The position numbers and the translations under genes were made by a program. A stretch of 45,939 nt of DNA from Sedimenticola sp. (lineage in GTDB: Bacteria > Pseudomonadota > Gammaproteobacteria > Chromatiales > Chromatiaceae), in NCBI GenBank assembly GCA_026994195.1, contig JALWRH010000093.1:1-45939 (forward strand). Reading direction: 5' to 3'. Of the stretch, positions 1 to 7,694 are shown one piece after another (the stretch's first letter is position 1; every line of letters begins with the position of its first letter). The notes below the pieces were generated by a model, which saw only the letters and a list, made by a program, of their open reading frames with translations, ran no database searches and was not told the DNA's origin.

Positions 1-198
1 CCGGAAGACTGCTGCTGGTCGGATTCCTGGTCGCCGGAAGACTGCTGCTCCTCAGATTCCTGATCACCCGAAGACTGTTGTTGTTCGGATTCCTGATCGC
101 CCGAAGACTGTTGCTGCTCGGATTCCTGGTCGCCGGAAGACTGTTGCTGTTCGGACTCCTGATCGCCCGAAGATTGTTGTTCTTCGGATTCCTGGTCG
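1..198 (-). repeat. 33-bp in-frame tandem repeat (six units visible)
   Basis: Six imperfect 33-bp units lie head to tail at 1-33, 34-66, 67-99, 100-132, 133-165 and 166-198. Each encodes an 11-residue unit close to SGDQESEQQQS. A degenerate copy may follow at about 199-240. The array reaches the window edge and may continue. Differences between units are mostly at third codon positions or E/Q/D swaps, so selection seems to preserve the peptide pattern. Confidence 0.9.
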
Positions 199-731
199 CC
201 TGCTGATTCCTGCTTCTCCGATTCCTGTTCCTGTGAAGACTGTTTTTCTTCTTCTTTTTCCTGATCTTTCTTTTTCTGTTGTTCGGATTGTTCCTGTTGC
301 TGTTTTTTCTTCTCTTCCGCTTCTTTTTCTTTCTGCTGAAGTTCAGCCTCCGCTGCGAGAGCCGTTACCAGGGAAAGGTTGTAACGGGCGTCTTCATGGT
401 CAGGCTGGTTCTTCAGGACCTGGCGATAGGTGTCGGCGGCTTCCTGCAGGCGATTAAGCTGAAACAGGCAGTTGCCCAGATTGTACAGGGCTTCGTTACG
501 CAGTTCCCTGTCCTTGACTGCTGCGAAACGGGTTGCTGCTTCCTCGTAGCGGCCAGCCCGGTACAGGGCCACTCCCTGGCGGAAAGGATCTTTGTATTTT
601 GCGGCCGCGTCATCGTAGTGGCCTTCCTGATACAGTTCCACGGCCTGCAGGTTGCGGTTCTTGAACCAGTCGGAATGGCCCGGGGTTGAAGCCAGCAAAC
701 AGGAAAGCAGAAGGCTGGTGCGTATTTTCAT
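1..731 (-). CDS. TPR-repeat protein with Gln/Glu/Ser-rich repeat tail (BatC-like), partial
   Basis: The frame is open from an ATG at 731 to the left edge, so at least 243 residues are visible and the C-terminus is missing. The N-terminus (MKIRTSLLLSCLLASTPG) is a plausible signal peptide. Residues about 30 to 120 hold TPR-like helices (GVALYRAGRYEEAATRF, ALYNLGNCLFQLNRLQEAA). A charged stretch rich in E, K and Q follows, then tandem 11-residue repeats. The ATG overlaps the stop of the upstream VWA gene (ATGA), so it is the last visible gene of the moxR-DUF58-VWA operon. TPR proteins in this position (BatC/BatE type) are thought to act with the VWA proteins at the membrane or periplasm. The function is inferred from context only. 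Confidence 0.8.
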   Translation of the reverse strand, partial: MKIRTSLLLSCLLASTPGHSDWFKNRNLQAVELYQEGHYDDAAAKYKDPFRQGVALYRAGRYEEAATRFAAVKDRELRNEALYNLGNCLFQLNRLQEAADTYRQVLKNQPDHEDARYNLSLVTALAAEAELQQKEKEAEEKKKQQQEQSEQQKKKDQEKEEEKQSSQEQESEKQESAGDQESEEQQSSGDQESEQQQSSGDQESEQQQSSGDQESEQQQSSGDQESEEQQSSGDQESDQQQSS

Positions 732-1741
732 GACAACCTCCGGGAGAAACGGTTGCTGCGCCCGAACAAGTAGAGCACCAGAAAAATCACCGGGATCAGG
801 AACAGGTAGAAACGTTCGTTCCATACCCGGGTGGGCATTTCCTTGAACTGCTGTTGTTCCGCATCGGCAAGGATGTTGTCCAATAGCTTGCGCGTGTCGT
901 TCTCCTGGTAACCTGCCAGCTGGTAAAGGCCATCGCCATGTTGCGCCAGGTTCCTGAGTTCTTCTTCATTCAGGCGGGAAACAGGTGTGCGGGCGCCACG
1001 GGGAAGATAGCGGTCCGGCACCAGCCCTCCACCGTCAGTACCCACGCCCAGAATATGCAGGTGTATGTTGCGGCTGCGCAGTTCATCGACTTTTTCCAGC
1101 AGTTTGGGCTCGTCGAAGTCGCCATCCGTAATGAGCAGAATGTGCCGTGCCATGGCGTTGTCATCTTCATGCAGCAGCAGGGCTGCCTTGTCCAGGGCGT
1201 TGCCCAGGCGGCTGCCGGGAAGCGCCACCAGGTCCGTGGAAAGGCTGGGCAGAGTGCGCTGCAGGGTTTCCATATCTTCGGTAACCGGAGAAACCACATG
1301 GGCTACAGTTGCAAAAGCTACCAGGCCGATGCGTATGCCGGGATTGAGACGCAGCAGATCCTGTACTTCCTGCCGCGCTCTGGCCAGGCGGGATGGCCGT
1401 ACATCGGTGATGTTCATGGATGCGGATATGTCCAGCAACACGACGAGCTCGGCGGCGGGACGGAAGGCGGAGATGCGTTCGTAATCCCAGCGTGGTCCGG
1501 CCATGGCCACAACCATGAACAACCAGGCCAGGCTCCAGGCAGCGAGGACGCCATGGTAGCGCTGCACCTGCCCCCTGGCTTCACCCAGGAGCCAGGGCAG
1601 CAATGACTCATCGGCATACAGGGACTCTTTTCCCCGGCAGCGCAGGGTTTTCGAATAGCGCAGCCACAGCCATACCAGGGGAATGGCCAACAGAGCCCAC
1701 AGCCAGGAAGCCTGGGCAAAATGAAAGCCGGATTCAGGCAT
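728..1741 (-). CDS. von Willebrand factor A domain membrane protein (BatB-like)
   Basis: The protein has 337 residues: a transmembrane helix at about 12-28, a second at about 66-82, a VWA domain at about 98-290 and a C-terminal helix (FYLFLIPVIFLVLYLFG). The MIDAS motif is visible as DISAS (104-108) and ITDGD (D206). The usual Thr appears replaced by Ser in PGSRLGNAL (about S177). The start overlaps the end of the preceding VWA gene by 8 bases and the stop overlaps the TPR gene (ATGA). VWA proteins beside a MoxR ATPase are thought to help metal-dependent assembly or maturation of envelope or enzyme complexes. The substrate here is unknown. Confidence 0.88.
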   Translation of the reverse strand: MPESGFHFAQASWLWALLAIPLVWLWLRYSKTLRCRGKESLYADESLLPWLLGEARGQVQRYHGVLAAWSLAWLFMVVAMAGPRWDYERISAFRPAAELVVLLDISASMNITDVRPSRLARARQEVQDLLRLNPGIRIGLVAFATVAHVVSPVTEDMETLQRTLPSLSTDLVALPGSRLGNALDKAALLLHEDDNAMARHILLITDGDFDEPKLLEKVDELRSRNIHLHILGVGTDGGGLVPDRYLPRGARTPVSRLNEEELRNLAQHGDGLYQLAGYQENDTRKLLDNILADAEQQQFKEMPTRVWNERFYLFLIPVIFLVLYLFGRSNRFSRRLS

Positions 1742-2771
1742 GTCCTCCTCCTGTCAGCTTACGCAGACGCGCACCGGGGAACAGGCCAAGGATCAGCAGG
1801 CAGAGCAGGGCCAGGCCCAGGGGCCAACGGTACAAGGGTCGGGGTACATAAACAGTGCGGGATTCGGCGCGGGTCTTCTCCAGTTCATTGATGCGTTGAG
1901 AGATCTTTTCCATGGCATCCGCATCACTGGCGCGGAAATAGGCGCCACCGGTGGTTTCTGCAAGTTCCCGCATCAGGCTTTCATCAAAGCCCAGGTCCGT
2001 GCGCGTCACCAGCCTGCCATCCTCGATGATGGGTACCTCTTTGCGATGGCTGCCTACGCCGATGGCGTAGATACGCACACCTTCCGCAGCCGCCAGTTTG
2101 GCCGCTTCCAGGGGCGGAATGGTGCCGGCGGTGTTTTCCCCGTCGGCGACCAGGATCAGTACCCGGGAACCGGGGGGGCGTTCCCGCAGTTTTCGAACAC
2201 CCAGACCGATGGCATCTCCCATGGCGGTGCCGTCCCCGGCGATGCGCGGCACCAGATTGTCCAGCAATTCGCGTACGGCCTGGCGGTCCAGGGTGAGGGG
2301 GGACAGCACGAAAGCCTGGTTACCGAATATGATCAGTCCCACCCGGTCGTTTTCACGTTGTTGGAGAAAGCGTCCCATGACGCCCTTGACGACCTGTATA
2401 CGGCTCACTTGCTTGCCATTGACGCTGAAATCCAGGGCTTCCATGGAGTGGGATGCGTCCACGGCCAGCAGCAGGTCATAGCCTTCGATATGTTCCTGGG
2501 TATAGGGTTGCAGCCACTGGGGGCGCATCAGGGCGAAGGTCAGGCCCAGCCACAGCAGTGTGATGAGCAACCTGTGCAGCAGGGAACCGGCGCTGTCTCG
2601 CGGCCGGCTGCCCTCGAAAGCCTGTTGCAACAGGGCAAGCTGAGGATGCAACAGGGTGGTGTGGCGCTGGCGCTGATCCTGATTGATCTCAACCGTGGTG
2701 CGGCGCCACAGCCACTGGACTGCCGGAAGCAGCAGCAGAAAAATCATCCATGGCCAGTGAAACTGCATCAT
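1734..2771 (-). CDS. von Willebrand factor A domain membrane protein (BatA-like)
   Basis: I start at the ATG at 2771 (MMQFHWPWMIFLLLLP) because it forms an ATGA overlap with the upstream stop. The longer open frame upstream has no membrane or domain character. The protein has 345 residues: N-terminal helix about 8-22, second helix about 66-82, VWA domain about 97-290 and C-terminal helix (WPLGLALLCLLILGLFPG). The MIDAS is complete: DASHS (105-109), T182 in GDGTAMGDAIG and D210 in LVADGENT. It is paired with the next VWA gene, as in Bat-type operons where two VWA proteins are adjacent. Confidence 0.9.
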   Translation of the reverse strand: MMQFHWPWMIFLLLLPAVQWLWRRTTVEINQDQRQRHTTLLHPQLALLQQAFEGSRPRDSAGSLLHRLLITLLWLGLTFALMRPQWLQPYTQEHIEGYDLLLAVDASHSMEALDFSVNGKQVSRIQVVKGVMGRFLQQRENDRVGLIIFGNQAFVLSPLTLDRQAVRELLDNLVPRIAGDGTAMGDAIGLGVRKLRERPPGSRVLILVADGENTAGTIPPLEAAKLAAAEGVRIYAIGVGSHRKEVPIIEDGRLVTRTDLGFDESLMRELAETTGGAYFRASDADAMEKISQRINELEKTRAESRTVYVPRPLYRWPLGLALLCLLILGLFPGARLRKLTGGGHA

Positions 2772-3274
2772 GATTGAAGTTTCCGGTCGTATCTGGCCCA
2801 GACCAGGGCGGCATTGATCAGTTCGATGACCTGAGGCCGGCTGACAGGGAACTGTCCGGGAGGGGCGTAGGGGACCTGGGTCAGTACGCGGCCTTTTTCT
2901 GTCCAGGGAAAGTTTGCCGGATCGTGTTCCTGCAGCCATTGCAGCCATTTTTCATCGGCCAGTCCTGCCGCCTGCTCCCGTCCGATACGGGTTACGGCAA
3001 TGCGCCGCAGCAGCTCGGACAGCTCTCTGAGGCTTTGTTCTGGCGCCAGCTGGCGGGACAGCTTGCGCAGGGCCAGCAACTGGTTGCGCGCGTCCCGGTG
3101 CCAGGTGCCGGGTGGATAGGCAATCAGGTTGCGCAGACCCCACCATGTCAGGAGCAGGAGGAGGATGATTCCCAGACCCACCAGCCACCAACCGGGGGCG
3201 GGGGGCCACCAGGAGGCCTGATCCATGTTCAGAGCGTGAATATCGCGCATATGCGCCAGCAGATCCGGGTTCAC
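2768..3274 (-). CDS. DUF4381 family membrane protein
   Basis: The protein has 168 residues with a short N-terminal segment, one transmembrane helix (WWLVGLGIILLLLLTWW, about 29-45) and a cytoplasmic helical region ending in a PQVIELINAALVWAR motif. This layout and its position between DUF58 and VWA genes match DUF4381 proteins. The start overlaps the DUF58 stop and the stop overlaps the VWA start (ATGA), so translation is coupled on both sides. No catalytic residues are evident. It may be a membrane adaptor for the VWA proteins, which is inference from context. Confidence 0.82.
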   Translation of the reverse strand: MNPDLLAHMRDIHALNMDQASWWPPAPGWWLVGLGIILLLLLTWWGLRNLIAYPPGTWHRDARNQLLALRKLSRQLAPEQSLRELSELLRRIAVTRIGREQAAGLADEKWLQWLQEHDPANFPWTEKGRVLTQVPYAPPGQFPVSRPQVIELINAALVWARYDRKLQS

Positions 3275-4194
3275 AGCCAGGCCCTCATGCGCAGGCGGCG
3301 TTCCAGGCCATGCATCAGGGCCTTGTGCACATCCTTGTTGGTGGCCACGGGAATCACTGCGATACCCAGGCCGGCTGCCATCTGTTGCAGCTGCTGACGG
3401 CGCATTTCCCAGGCCCGGGTGTAGGCTGCCCGGCCCTTGCTGCTGGCAGTGTCGATGCTCAGGAGTTCTCCCCGGGTATCGCGAAACAGCACCTGGCCCA
3501 TGTCGGGCAGCTCCCGGTCGGCAGGATCATCTACCGGCACCAGGACTACGGAATGATGCTGGCAGAGCTGGGACAGGGCTTTTTTCAGACCCTCCCAGGG
3601 GCGGTTGAAGTCGGCGATGACAAAAACCAGGCCCCCAGTGCCTATGCCCCGGCTGGCTTTGCGCAGAATATCCGGCAATTGTTCCCCGGTAGGGGAGGTG
3701 GATTCCACGGGTTCCAGGGTAAGCGCCTGCAACAGGCGCCAGAGCGCACGCCGGTCTTTGGTGGCCCTGAACCATTGATTTTCCTGGTGGGCATCGGCGA
3801 ACAGCAGTCCCCCCACGCGGTCATGCTGGTGATTGGCCGCCCAGCCCAACAGGGCGGCCGCCCGGGCAGCCTGTATGGACTTGAAGGTGCCCCGGGTGCC
3901 GAAATTCATATGCGAGCCCTTGTCCACGCAGAGCATGACGCTGCGCTCGCGTTCTTCCCGGAACACCTTGAGGTGCGGATCTCCCGTGCGGGCAGTGACC
4001 TTCCAGTCCATGTTGCGGATGTCGTCGCCTTCCTGGTACTCGCGTACTTCCTCGAAATTCAGGCCCTGTCCGCGGAACACCGAGGCGTACAGACCGGCAA
4101 ATGACGAGTTGACCAGGTGGTGGGAAGCCATGCCCAGGGCGTGCGCCTGGTGACGCAGTTCCAGCAGGTCATCCAGAACGGGCTTCAGGCTCAT
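3271..4194 (-). CDS. DUF58 domain protein (MoxR-associated)
   Basis: The protein has 307 residues and no membrane helix. The DUF58 signature is clear: REYQEGDDIRNMDWKVTART at 51-70, followed by DPHLKVFREERERSVMLCVD. The latter leads into a VWA-like fold with a degenerate metal site (VDKGSHM). DUF58 proteins nearly always accompany MoxR ATPases. The gene lies 8 bases after the moxR stop and overlaps the DUF4381 start. The molecular role is not established. A soluble partner linking the ATPase to the membrane VWA pair is a reasonable inference. Confidence 0.9.
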   Translation of the reverse strand: MSLKPVLDDLLELRHQAHALGMASHHLVNSSFAGLYASVFRGQGLNFEEVREYQEGDDIRNMDWKVTARTGDPHLKVFREERERSVMLCVDKGSHMNFGTRGTFKSIQAARAAALLGWAANHQHDRVGGLLFADAHQENQWFRATKDRRALWRLLQALTLEPVESTSPTGEQLPDILRKASRGIGTGGLVFVIADFNRPWEGLKKALSQLCQHHSVVLVPVDDPADRELPDMGQVLFRDTRGELLSIDTASSKGRAAYTRAWEMRRQQLQQMAAGLGIAVIPVATNKDVHKALMHGLERRLRMRAWL

Positions 4195-4202
4195 GAGCTG
4201 TC

Positions 4203-5159
4203 TCAGGGAATGGCGACCAGTGAGAGCAGGCGCTGAATCAGGTCATCCGCGGTGATGCCTTCGGCTTCAGCTTCAAAGCTAAGCAGCACCCGGTGGCGCA
4301 GAATGTCCGGCGCGATCCTCTGTATGTGGCCGGGTGCAACGAACGCTTCGCCATCCAGCCAGGCGCGCACCCGGGCGCAGCGGGCCAGGGCCAGGGTGGC
4401 CCGGGGTGAGGCGCCAAAGCGGCACCAGCGCGCCAGTTCTTCGTCATAGGCAGCGGGATTGCGCGTGGCCTGCACCAGATCCACGATGTACTGGTTGAGC
4501 TTGGGGTCCATGAAGGTGTCCGCAGCAGCGCGGCGCATGGCGAACAGTGTCTCCTGGGGCAGTGGTGTCGGAGGTGTGGTCTCTTTGGCCTGTTGGCGGT
4601 TGTGATCCAGCTCCAGGATCTCCAGTTCTTCGGCATGAGTGGGGTAGTCCACCACCACCTGCATGAGGAAACGATCCAGCTGGGCTTCGGGCAACTGGTA
4701 GGTGCCTTCCTGCTCCACGGGGTTCTGGGTGGCCAGTACCATGAACAGTTCGGGCAGGGGATAGGTCTTTTGACCCACGGTGATCTGCCGTTCGCCCATG
4801 GCTTCCAGGAGAGCCGCCTGTACCTTCGCCGGGGCGCGGTTCACCTCATCGGCCAACAGAATATTGTGGAACAGAGGGCCGGGGCGGAACTCGAATTCCG
4901 CCTTTTCGTGACGGTAGATGTCTGTACCCACCAAATCGGAGGGCAGCAGATCGGGGGTGAACTGAACCCGGTGAAAATCGCCTTCCAGGGCCTCGGACAG
5001 GGCATTGACCGCTGTGGTTTTGGCCAGGCCCGGCATGCCTTCCACCAGGAGATGGCCATCCGCCAGCAGGCAGATGAGCATGCCATCAATGAGGTTTTTC
5101 TGGCCGATTACTTTGGAGCTTACATGATGGCGAACGGGGTCGAGATCCTTGGGAGTCAT
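4203..5159 (-). CDS. moxR: MoxR-family AAA+ ATPase
   Basis: The 318 residues carry a Walker A motif (GMPGLAKT, 41-48), a Walker B motif (ILLADEVNRAP, D104 and E105) and a sensor region (VLATQNPVEQEGTY). This is the usual length and motif set for MoxR ATPases, which act as chaperone-like motors for cofactor insertion or complex maturation. It heads the operon running to the left edge. The start at 5159 is the only ATG that keeps the conserved N-terminal helix. It is divergent from tpiA, with a 187-bp shared upstream region. Confidence 0.93.
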   Translation of the reverse strand: MTPKDLDPVRHHVSSKVIGQKNLIDGMLICLLADGHLLVEGMPGLAKTTAVNALSEALEGDFHRVQFTPDLLPSDLVGTDIYRHEKAEFEFRPGPLFHNILLADEVNRAPAKVQAALLEAMGERQITVGQKTYPLPELFMVLATQNPVEQEGTYQLPEAQLDRFLMQVVVDYPTHAEELEILELDHNRQQAKETTPPTPLPQETLFAMRRAAADTFMDPKLNQYIVDLVQATRNPAAYDEELARWCRFGASPRATLALARCARVRAWLDGEAFVAPGHIQRIAPDILRHRVLLSFEAEAEGITADDLIQRLLSLVAIP

Positions 5160-5258
5160 ACTGCCTTACTGCTTTGATAGTTATATTTAGGATGTTTCTC
5201 AATCCTGCGCTTTTTTGGACGTTCGTGCAACTGGTTCATGGAAATGCGGTATTAATGA

Positions 5259-5286
5259 TTGAAAAATTCCCTTTAGTTGGTAAACT
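5259..5286 (+). promoter_or_regulatory. Predicted sigma-70 promoter of tpiA
   Basis: TTGAAA at 5259-5264 and TAAACT at 5281-5286 are separated by 16 bp, about 60 bp upstream of the tpiA start. A clear ribosome binding site (AAGGAG, about 5333-5338) precedes the ATG. Predicted from sequence only. Confidence 0.5.
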
Positions 5287-5346
5287 ACGCGGCTTGATTT
5301 TTCCGGAACCCTGATACGTCAGGATGTTTCAAGAAGGAGTAAGCAT

Positions 5347-6102
5347 ATGCGTCAACCACTGGTGGCTGGAAACTGGAAGATGAATGGCTCGCTGGCAAGC
5401 GTCAGGGAACTGTTGGCCGGTCTGAAGGCGGGCATCGGGGATGTCAAGGTGGCTGAGGTTGCCGTATGTCCTCCTGCTGTTTTTATCCCTGAAGCCCAGG
5501 CCCAGCTCCATGGAACGCCTATCGCTTGGGGTGGACAGGATCTTTCCGTGCATGAAGCCGGCGCCTACACCGGTGAGATAGCAGGTTCCATGCTCACGGA
5601 TTTTGGTTGCAAGTACGTCATCATCGGTCATTCCGAGCGCCGCACCTATCATGGCGAAACCGACGCATTGGTGGCGGAGAAATTTACGGCTGCGCGCAAA
5701 GCTGGCCTGGTGCCCCTGTTCTGCATCGGCGAGACCCAGGAAGAGCGCGAGAGCGGCGTCACCGAGGAAGTGGTTGCACGCCAGATCGATGCGGTGATCG
5801 ATCACTGTGGCGTGGATATGCTGGGCGAGGGTGTGATTGCCTATGAACCCGTCTGGGCCATAGGCACCGGCCTGACTGCCAGCCCCGAGCAGGCTCAGGA
5901 TGTTCATGCCTTCATTCGTGGACGCGTGGCCCAGAGCAGCGCCGGGGTGGCGGACAAGCTGCGGATTCTCTACGGTGGCAGCATGAAGCCGGACAATGCG
6001 GCAGAGCTCCTCGCCAAGCCGGATATCGATGGTGGCCTGATTGGCGGTGCTTCTCTGAAAGCAGAAGATTTTCTGGGTATCTGTACCGCAGCCAACGACT
6101 GA
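5347..6102 (+). CDS. tpiA: Triose-phosphate isomerase
   Basis: The 251-residue enzyme interconverts dihydroxyacetone phosphate and glyceraldehyde 3-phosphate in glycolysis, gluconeogenesis and the Calvin cycle. Active-site elements are intact: N9 and K11 in AGNWKMN, H95 in IIGHSERR, E167 in AYEPVWAIGTG and the phosphate-binding YGGS and GGAS segments near the C-terminus. Length is typical. It is followed after 18 bases by secG, and tpiA-secG-tRNA-Leu is a common gammaproteobacterial order. Confidence 0.98.
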   Translation: MRQPLVAGNWKMNGSLASVRELLAGLKAGIGDVKVAEVAVCPPAVFIPEAQAQLHGTPIAWGGQDLSVHEAGAYTGEIAGSMLTDFGCKYVIIGHSERRTYHGETDALVAEKFTAARKAGLVPLFCIGETQEERESGVTEEVVARQIDAVIDHCGVDMLGEGVIAYEPVWAIGTGLTASPEQAQDVHAFIRGRVAQSSAGVADKLRILYGGSMKPDNAAELLAKPDIDGGLIGGASLKAEDFLGICTAAND

Positions 6103-6120
6103 AGTTTAGGAAGCAAGTAA

Positions 6121-6564
6121 ATGCATACAATTCTGGTAATGGTTCATCTGTTTCTGTCCATCGGGCTCATCGGTCTGATACTGATTCAGCATGGCAAGGG
6201 TGCAGATGCCGGCGCTGCCTTCGGCAGCGGTGCTTCCGCAACGGTTTTTGGCGCAAAGGGTTCGGCCAATTTCCTGAGCCGCACCACAGGCATACTGGCC
6301 CTGCTGTTTTTCTTGACCAGCCTGACACTCGCCTGGATGGCGCTGAACACCGCCCGTGATTCGGGCCTGATGGTCGATGCGCCAGCTGAACAGACAGAAG
6401 AAATCCCGCCGACCCAGAGCGATCTGCCGGTGGTGCCTGGTGCAACCAGCGATGTGCCGGTGGTGCCCCAGAGCAATGCCCCTGCATCCGATGTTCCGGC
6501 AGTGGAAACCCCTGCAGCTCCTGCGCAAGGCGATGCAGCAAAGGAGCCCGCCAAGCCCGAGTGA
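6121..6564 (+). CDS. secG: Preprotein translocase subunit SecG
   Basis: SecG is the small accessory subunit of the SecYEG translocon in the inner membrane. Residues 1-75 contain the two expected helices (about 3-22 and 55-73) around the conserved loop with GAFGSGASATVFG-like sequence. The remaining 70 or so residues form a hydrophilic Pro/Ala/Val/acidic tail with repeated SDVPVVP-like segments. The total of 147 residues is longer than the roughly 110 of E. coli SecG. An AGGAAG motif precedes the ATG. Confidence 0.95.
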   Translation: MHTILVMVHLFLSIGLIGLILIQHGKGADAGAAFGSGASATVFGAKGSANFLSRTTGILALLFFLTSLTLAWMALNTARDSGLMVDAPAEQTEEIPPTQSDLPVVPGATSDVPVVPQSNAPASDVPAVETPAAPAQGDAAKEPAKPE

Positions 6565-6584
6565 GGCTGGCGACAACAAGTTAT

Positions 6585-6669
6585 GCCGAAGTGGTGGAAT
6601 TGGTAGACACGCTATCTTGAGGGGGTAGTGGCGCAAGCCGTGCCGGTTCAAGTCCGGCCTTCGGCACCA
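6585..6669 (+). tRNA. tRNA-Leu (anticodon GAG)
   Basis: The acceptor stem GCCGAAG (6585-6591) pairs with CTTCGGC (6659-6665), followed by discriminator A and an encoded CCA. The anticodon stem CTATC/GGTAG encloses the loop TTGAGGG, giving anticodon GAG, which reads CUC and CUU. A long variable arm, as expected for leucine tRNA, and a T arm with GGTTCAAGTCC are visible. The position right after secG matches the secG-leuU order of E. coli. Confidence 0.97.
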
Positions 6670-6675
6670 TCTTTG

Positions 6676-6708
6676 AACAGTATCCGGTTGTCCGGATACT
6701 GTTTTTTT
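6676..6708 (+). terminator. Rho-independent terminator after tRNA-Leu
   Basis: A perfect 12-bp stem (6676-6687 with 6692-6703) with a 4-nt TTGT loop runs directly into a T tract at 6702-6708. It lies 6 nt after the tRNA CCA and ends the tpiA-secG-tRNA unit. Confidence 0.92.
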
Positions 6709-6730
6709 ATGCATGCAATAGAGTTATTAT

Positions 6731-6750
6731 TTATTGATGTTTATCAATAA
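6731..6750 (+). promoter_or_regulatory. FNR/ANR-type binding site upstream of nuo
   Basis: An 8-bp inverted repeat (TTATTGAT, 4-nt spacer, ATCAATAA) contains a perfect match to the FNR consensus TTGAT-N4-ATCAA at 6734-6747. Its centre is about 64 bp upstream of the start point predicted from the adjacent promoter, a spacing used for class I activation by Crp/Fnr regulators. The regulator gene is not in the window. Confidence 0.65.
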
Positions 6751-6769
6751 CTTAAGAAAAACAACAAAT

Positions 6770-6798
6770 TTGACCTGAAAGGCTCCCTGAAATAAACT
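6770..6798 (+). promoter_or_regulatory. Predicted promoter of the nuo operon
   Basis: TTGACC (6770-6775), a 17-bp spacer and TAAACT (6793-6798) form a good sigma-70-type promoter between the terminator at 6708 and nuoA at 6847. An AGGGGG ribosome binding site lies at 6831-6836. Confidence 0.6.
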
Positions 6799-6846
6799 AG
6801 CGGCTGGTGTACGACAAGTAGAATAATTCCAGGGGGCTGCTTCCAA

Positions 6847-7203
6847 GTGTTGGAAAACTATCTGCCAATTCTGATATTCATCGTCATCGGCCTGTTTGTC
6901 GGCATTGCCGCCATGGGCGCTGGTTTCATTCTTTCCCCCCGCAATCCGGATGAAGAGAAAGGCTCCCGCTATGAATGTGGGTTCGAAGCCTTTGAAGACG
7001 CGCGCATGAAGTTCGACGTGCGTTTTTACCTGGTGGCTATCCTGTTCATCCTGTTCGACCTGGAGATCGCCTTCTTCTTTCCCTGGGCGGTGGTGCTGGA
7101 CCAGATCGGCCCCACGGGGTTCTGGGCCATGATGATCTTCCTGGGCATCCTGGTGGTTGGTTTCATCTACGAGTGGAAGAAAGGAGCGCTGGAATGGGAA
7201 TAG
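6847..7203 (+). CDS. nuoA: NADH-quinone oxidoreductase subunit A
   Basis: The 118-residue membrane subunit of complex I has three helices. The conserved loop carries [23 protein letters not shown], in which the Cys and acidic residues are typical of NuoA/ND3. The start is a GTG at 6847 behind AGGGGG; a TTG at 6850 is an alternative. It is the first gene of a complete 14-gene operon. It overlaps nuoB by 10 bases. Confidence 0.96.
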   Translation: MLENYLPILIFIVIGLFVGIAAMGAGFILSPRNPDEEKGSRYECGFEAFEDARMKFDVRFYLVAILFILFDLEIAFFFPWAVVLDQIGPTGFWAMMIFLGILVVGFIYEWKKGALEWE

Positions 7204-7694
7204 AAGGCGTATTCGAGGAAGGTTTCGTCACCACCTCGCTGGATACCGTCATCAACTGGGCGCGCACCGGCTCCATGTGGCCTATGACCTTTGGCTTGGC
7301 CTGCTGCGCCGTGGAAATGATGCAGGCCGGTGCCTCGCGCTATGACCTGGATCGTTTTGGCATCATCTTCCGTCCCAGTCCCCGGCAATCTGACGTGATG
7401 ATTGTGGCCGGCACCCTGGTGAACAAGATGGCGCCGGCCCTGCGCAAGGTGTATGACCAGATGCCTGACCCCAAGTGGGTAATCTCCATGGGCTCCTGCG
7501 CCAACGGTGGTGGGTACTATCACTATTCTTATTCTGTGGTGCGGGGCTGTGACCGGGTGGTGCCTGTTGACGTCTATGTGCCCGGCTGTCCGCCCACAGC
7601 GGAAGCCCTGCTTTACGGTATCGTACAGCTGCAGAACAAGATCAAGCGCACCAGCACCATTGCGCGCACCAAGCCTGTCGAGGAAAACGCATGA
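7194..7694 (+). CDS. nuoB: NADH-quinone oxidoreductase subunit B
   Basis: NuoB carries the terminal 4Fe-4S cluster N2 next to the quinone site. Ligands are visible as C37 and C38 ([10 protein letters not shown]), C102 (MGSCANGGG) and C132 (VPGCPP). I chose the ATG at 7194 (MGIEGVF) because AAGGAG at 7181-7186 precedes it; an in-frame ATG at 7173 lies before that site. The resulting 166 residues fit the family. The stop overlaps nuoC (ATGA). Confidence 0.97.
   Translation: MGIEGVFEEGFVTTSLDTVINWARTGSMWPMTFGLACCAVEMMQAGASRYDLDRFGIIFRPSPRQSDVMIVAGTLVNKMAPALRKVYDQMPDPKWVISMGSCANGGGYYHYSYSVVRGCDRVVPVDVYVPGCPPTAEALLYGIVQLQNKIKRTSTIARTKPVEENA

Noticed and set aside
2772-2948. 59-residue N-terminal extension of the BatA-like VWA frame.
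   Set aside because: It lies fully inside the DUF4381 gene in another frame, is rich in Arg and Pro and precedes a natural membrane start that overlaps the upstream stop by ATGA.
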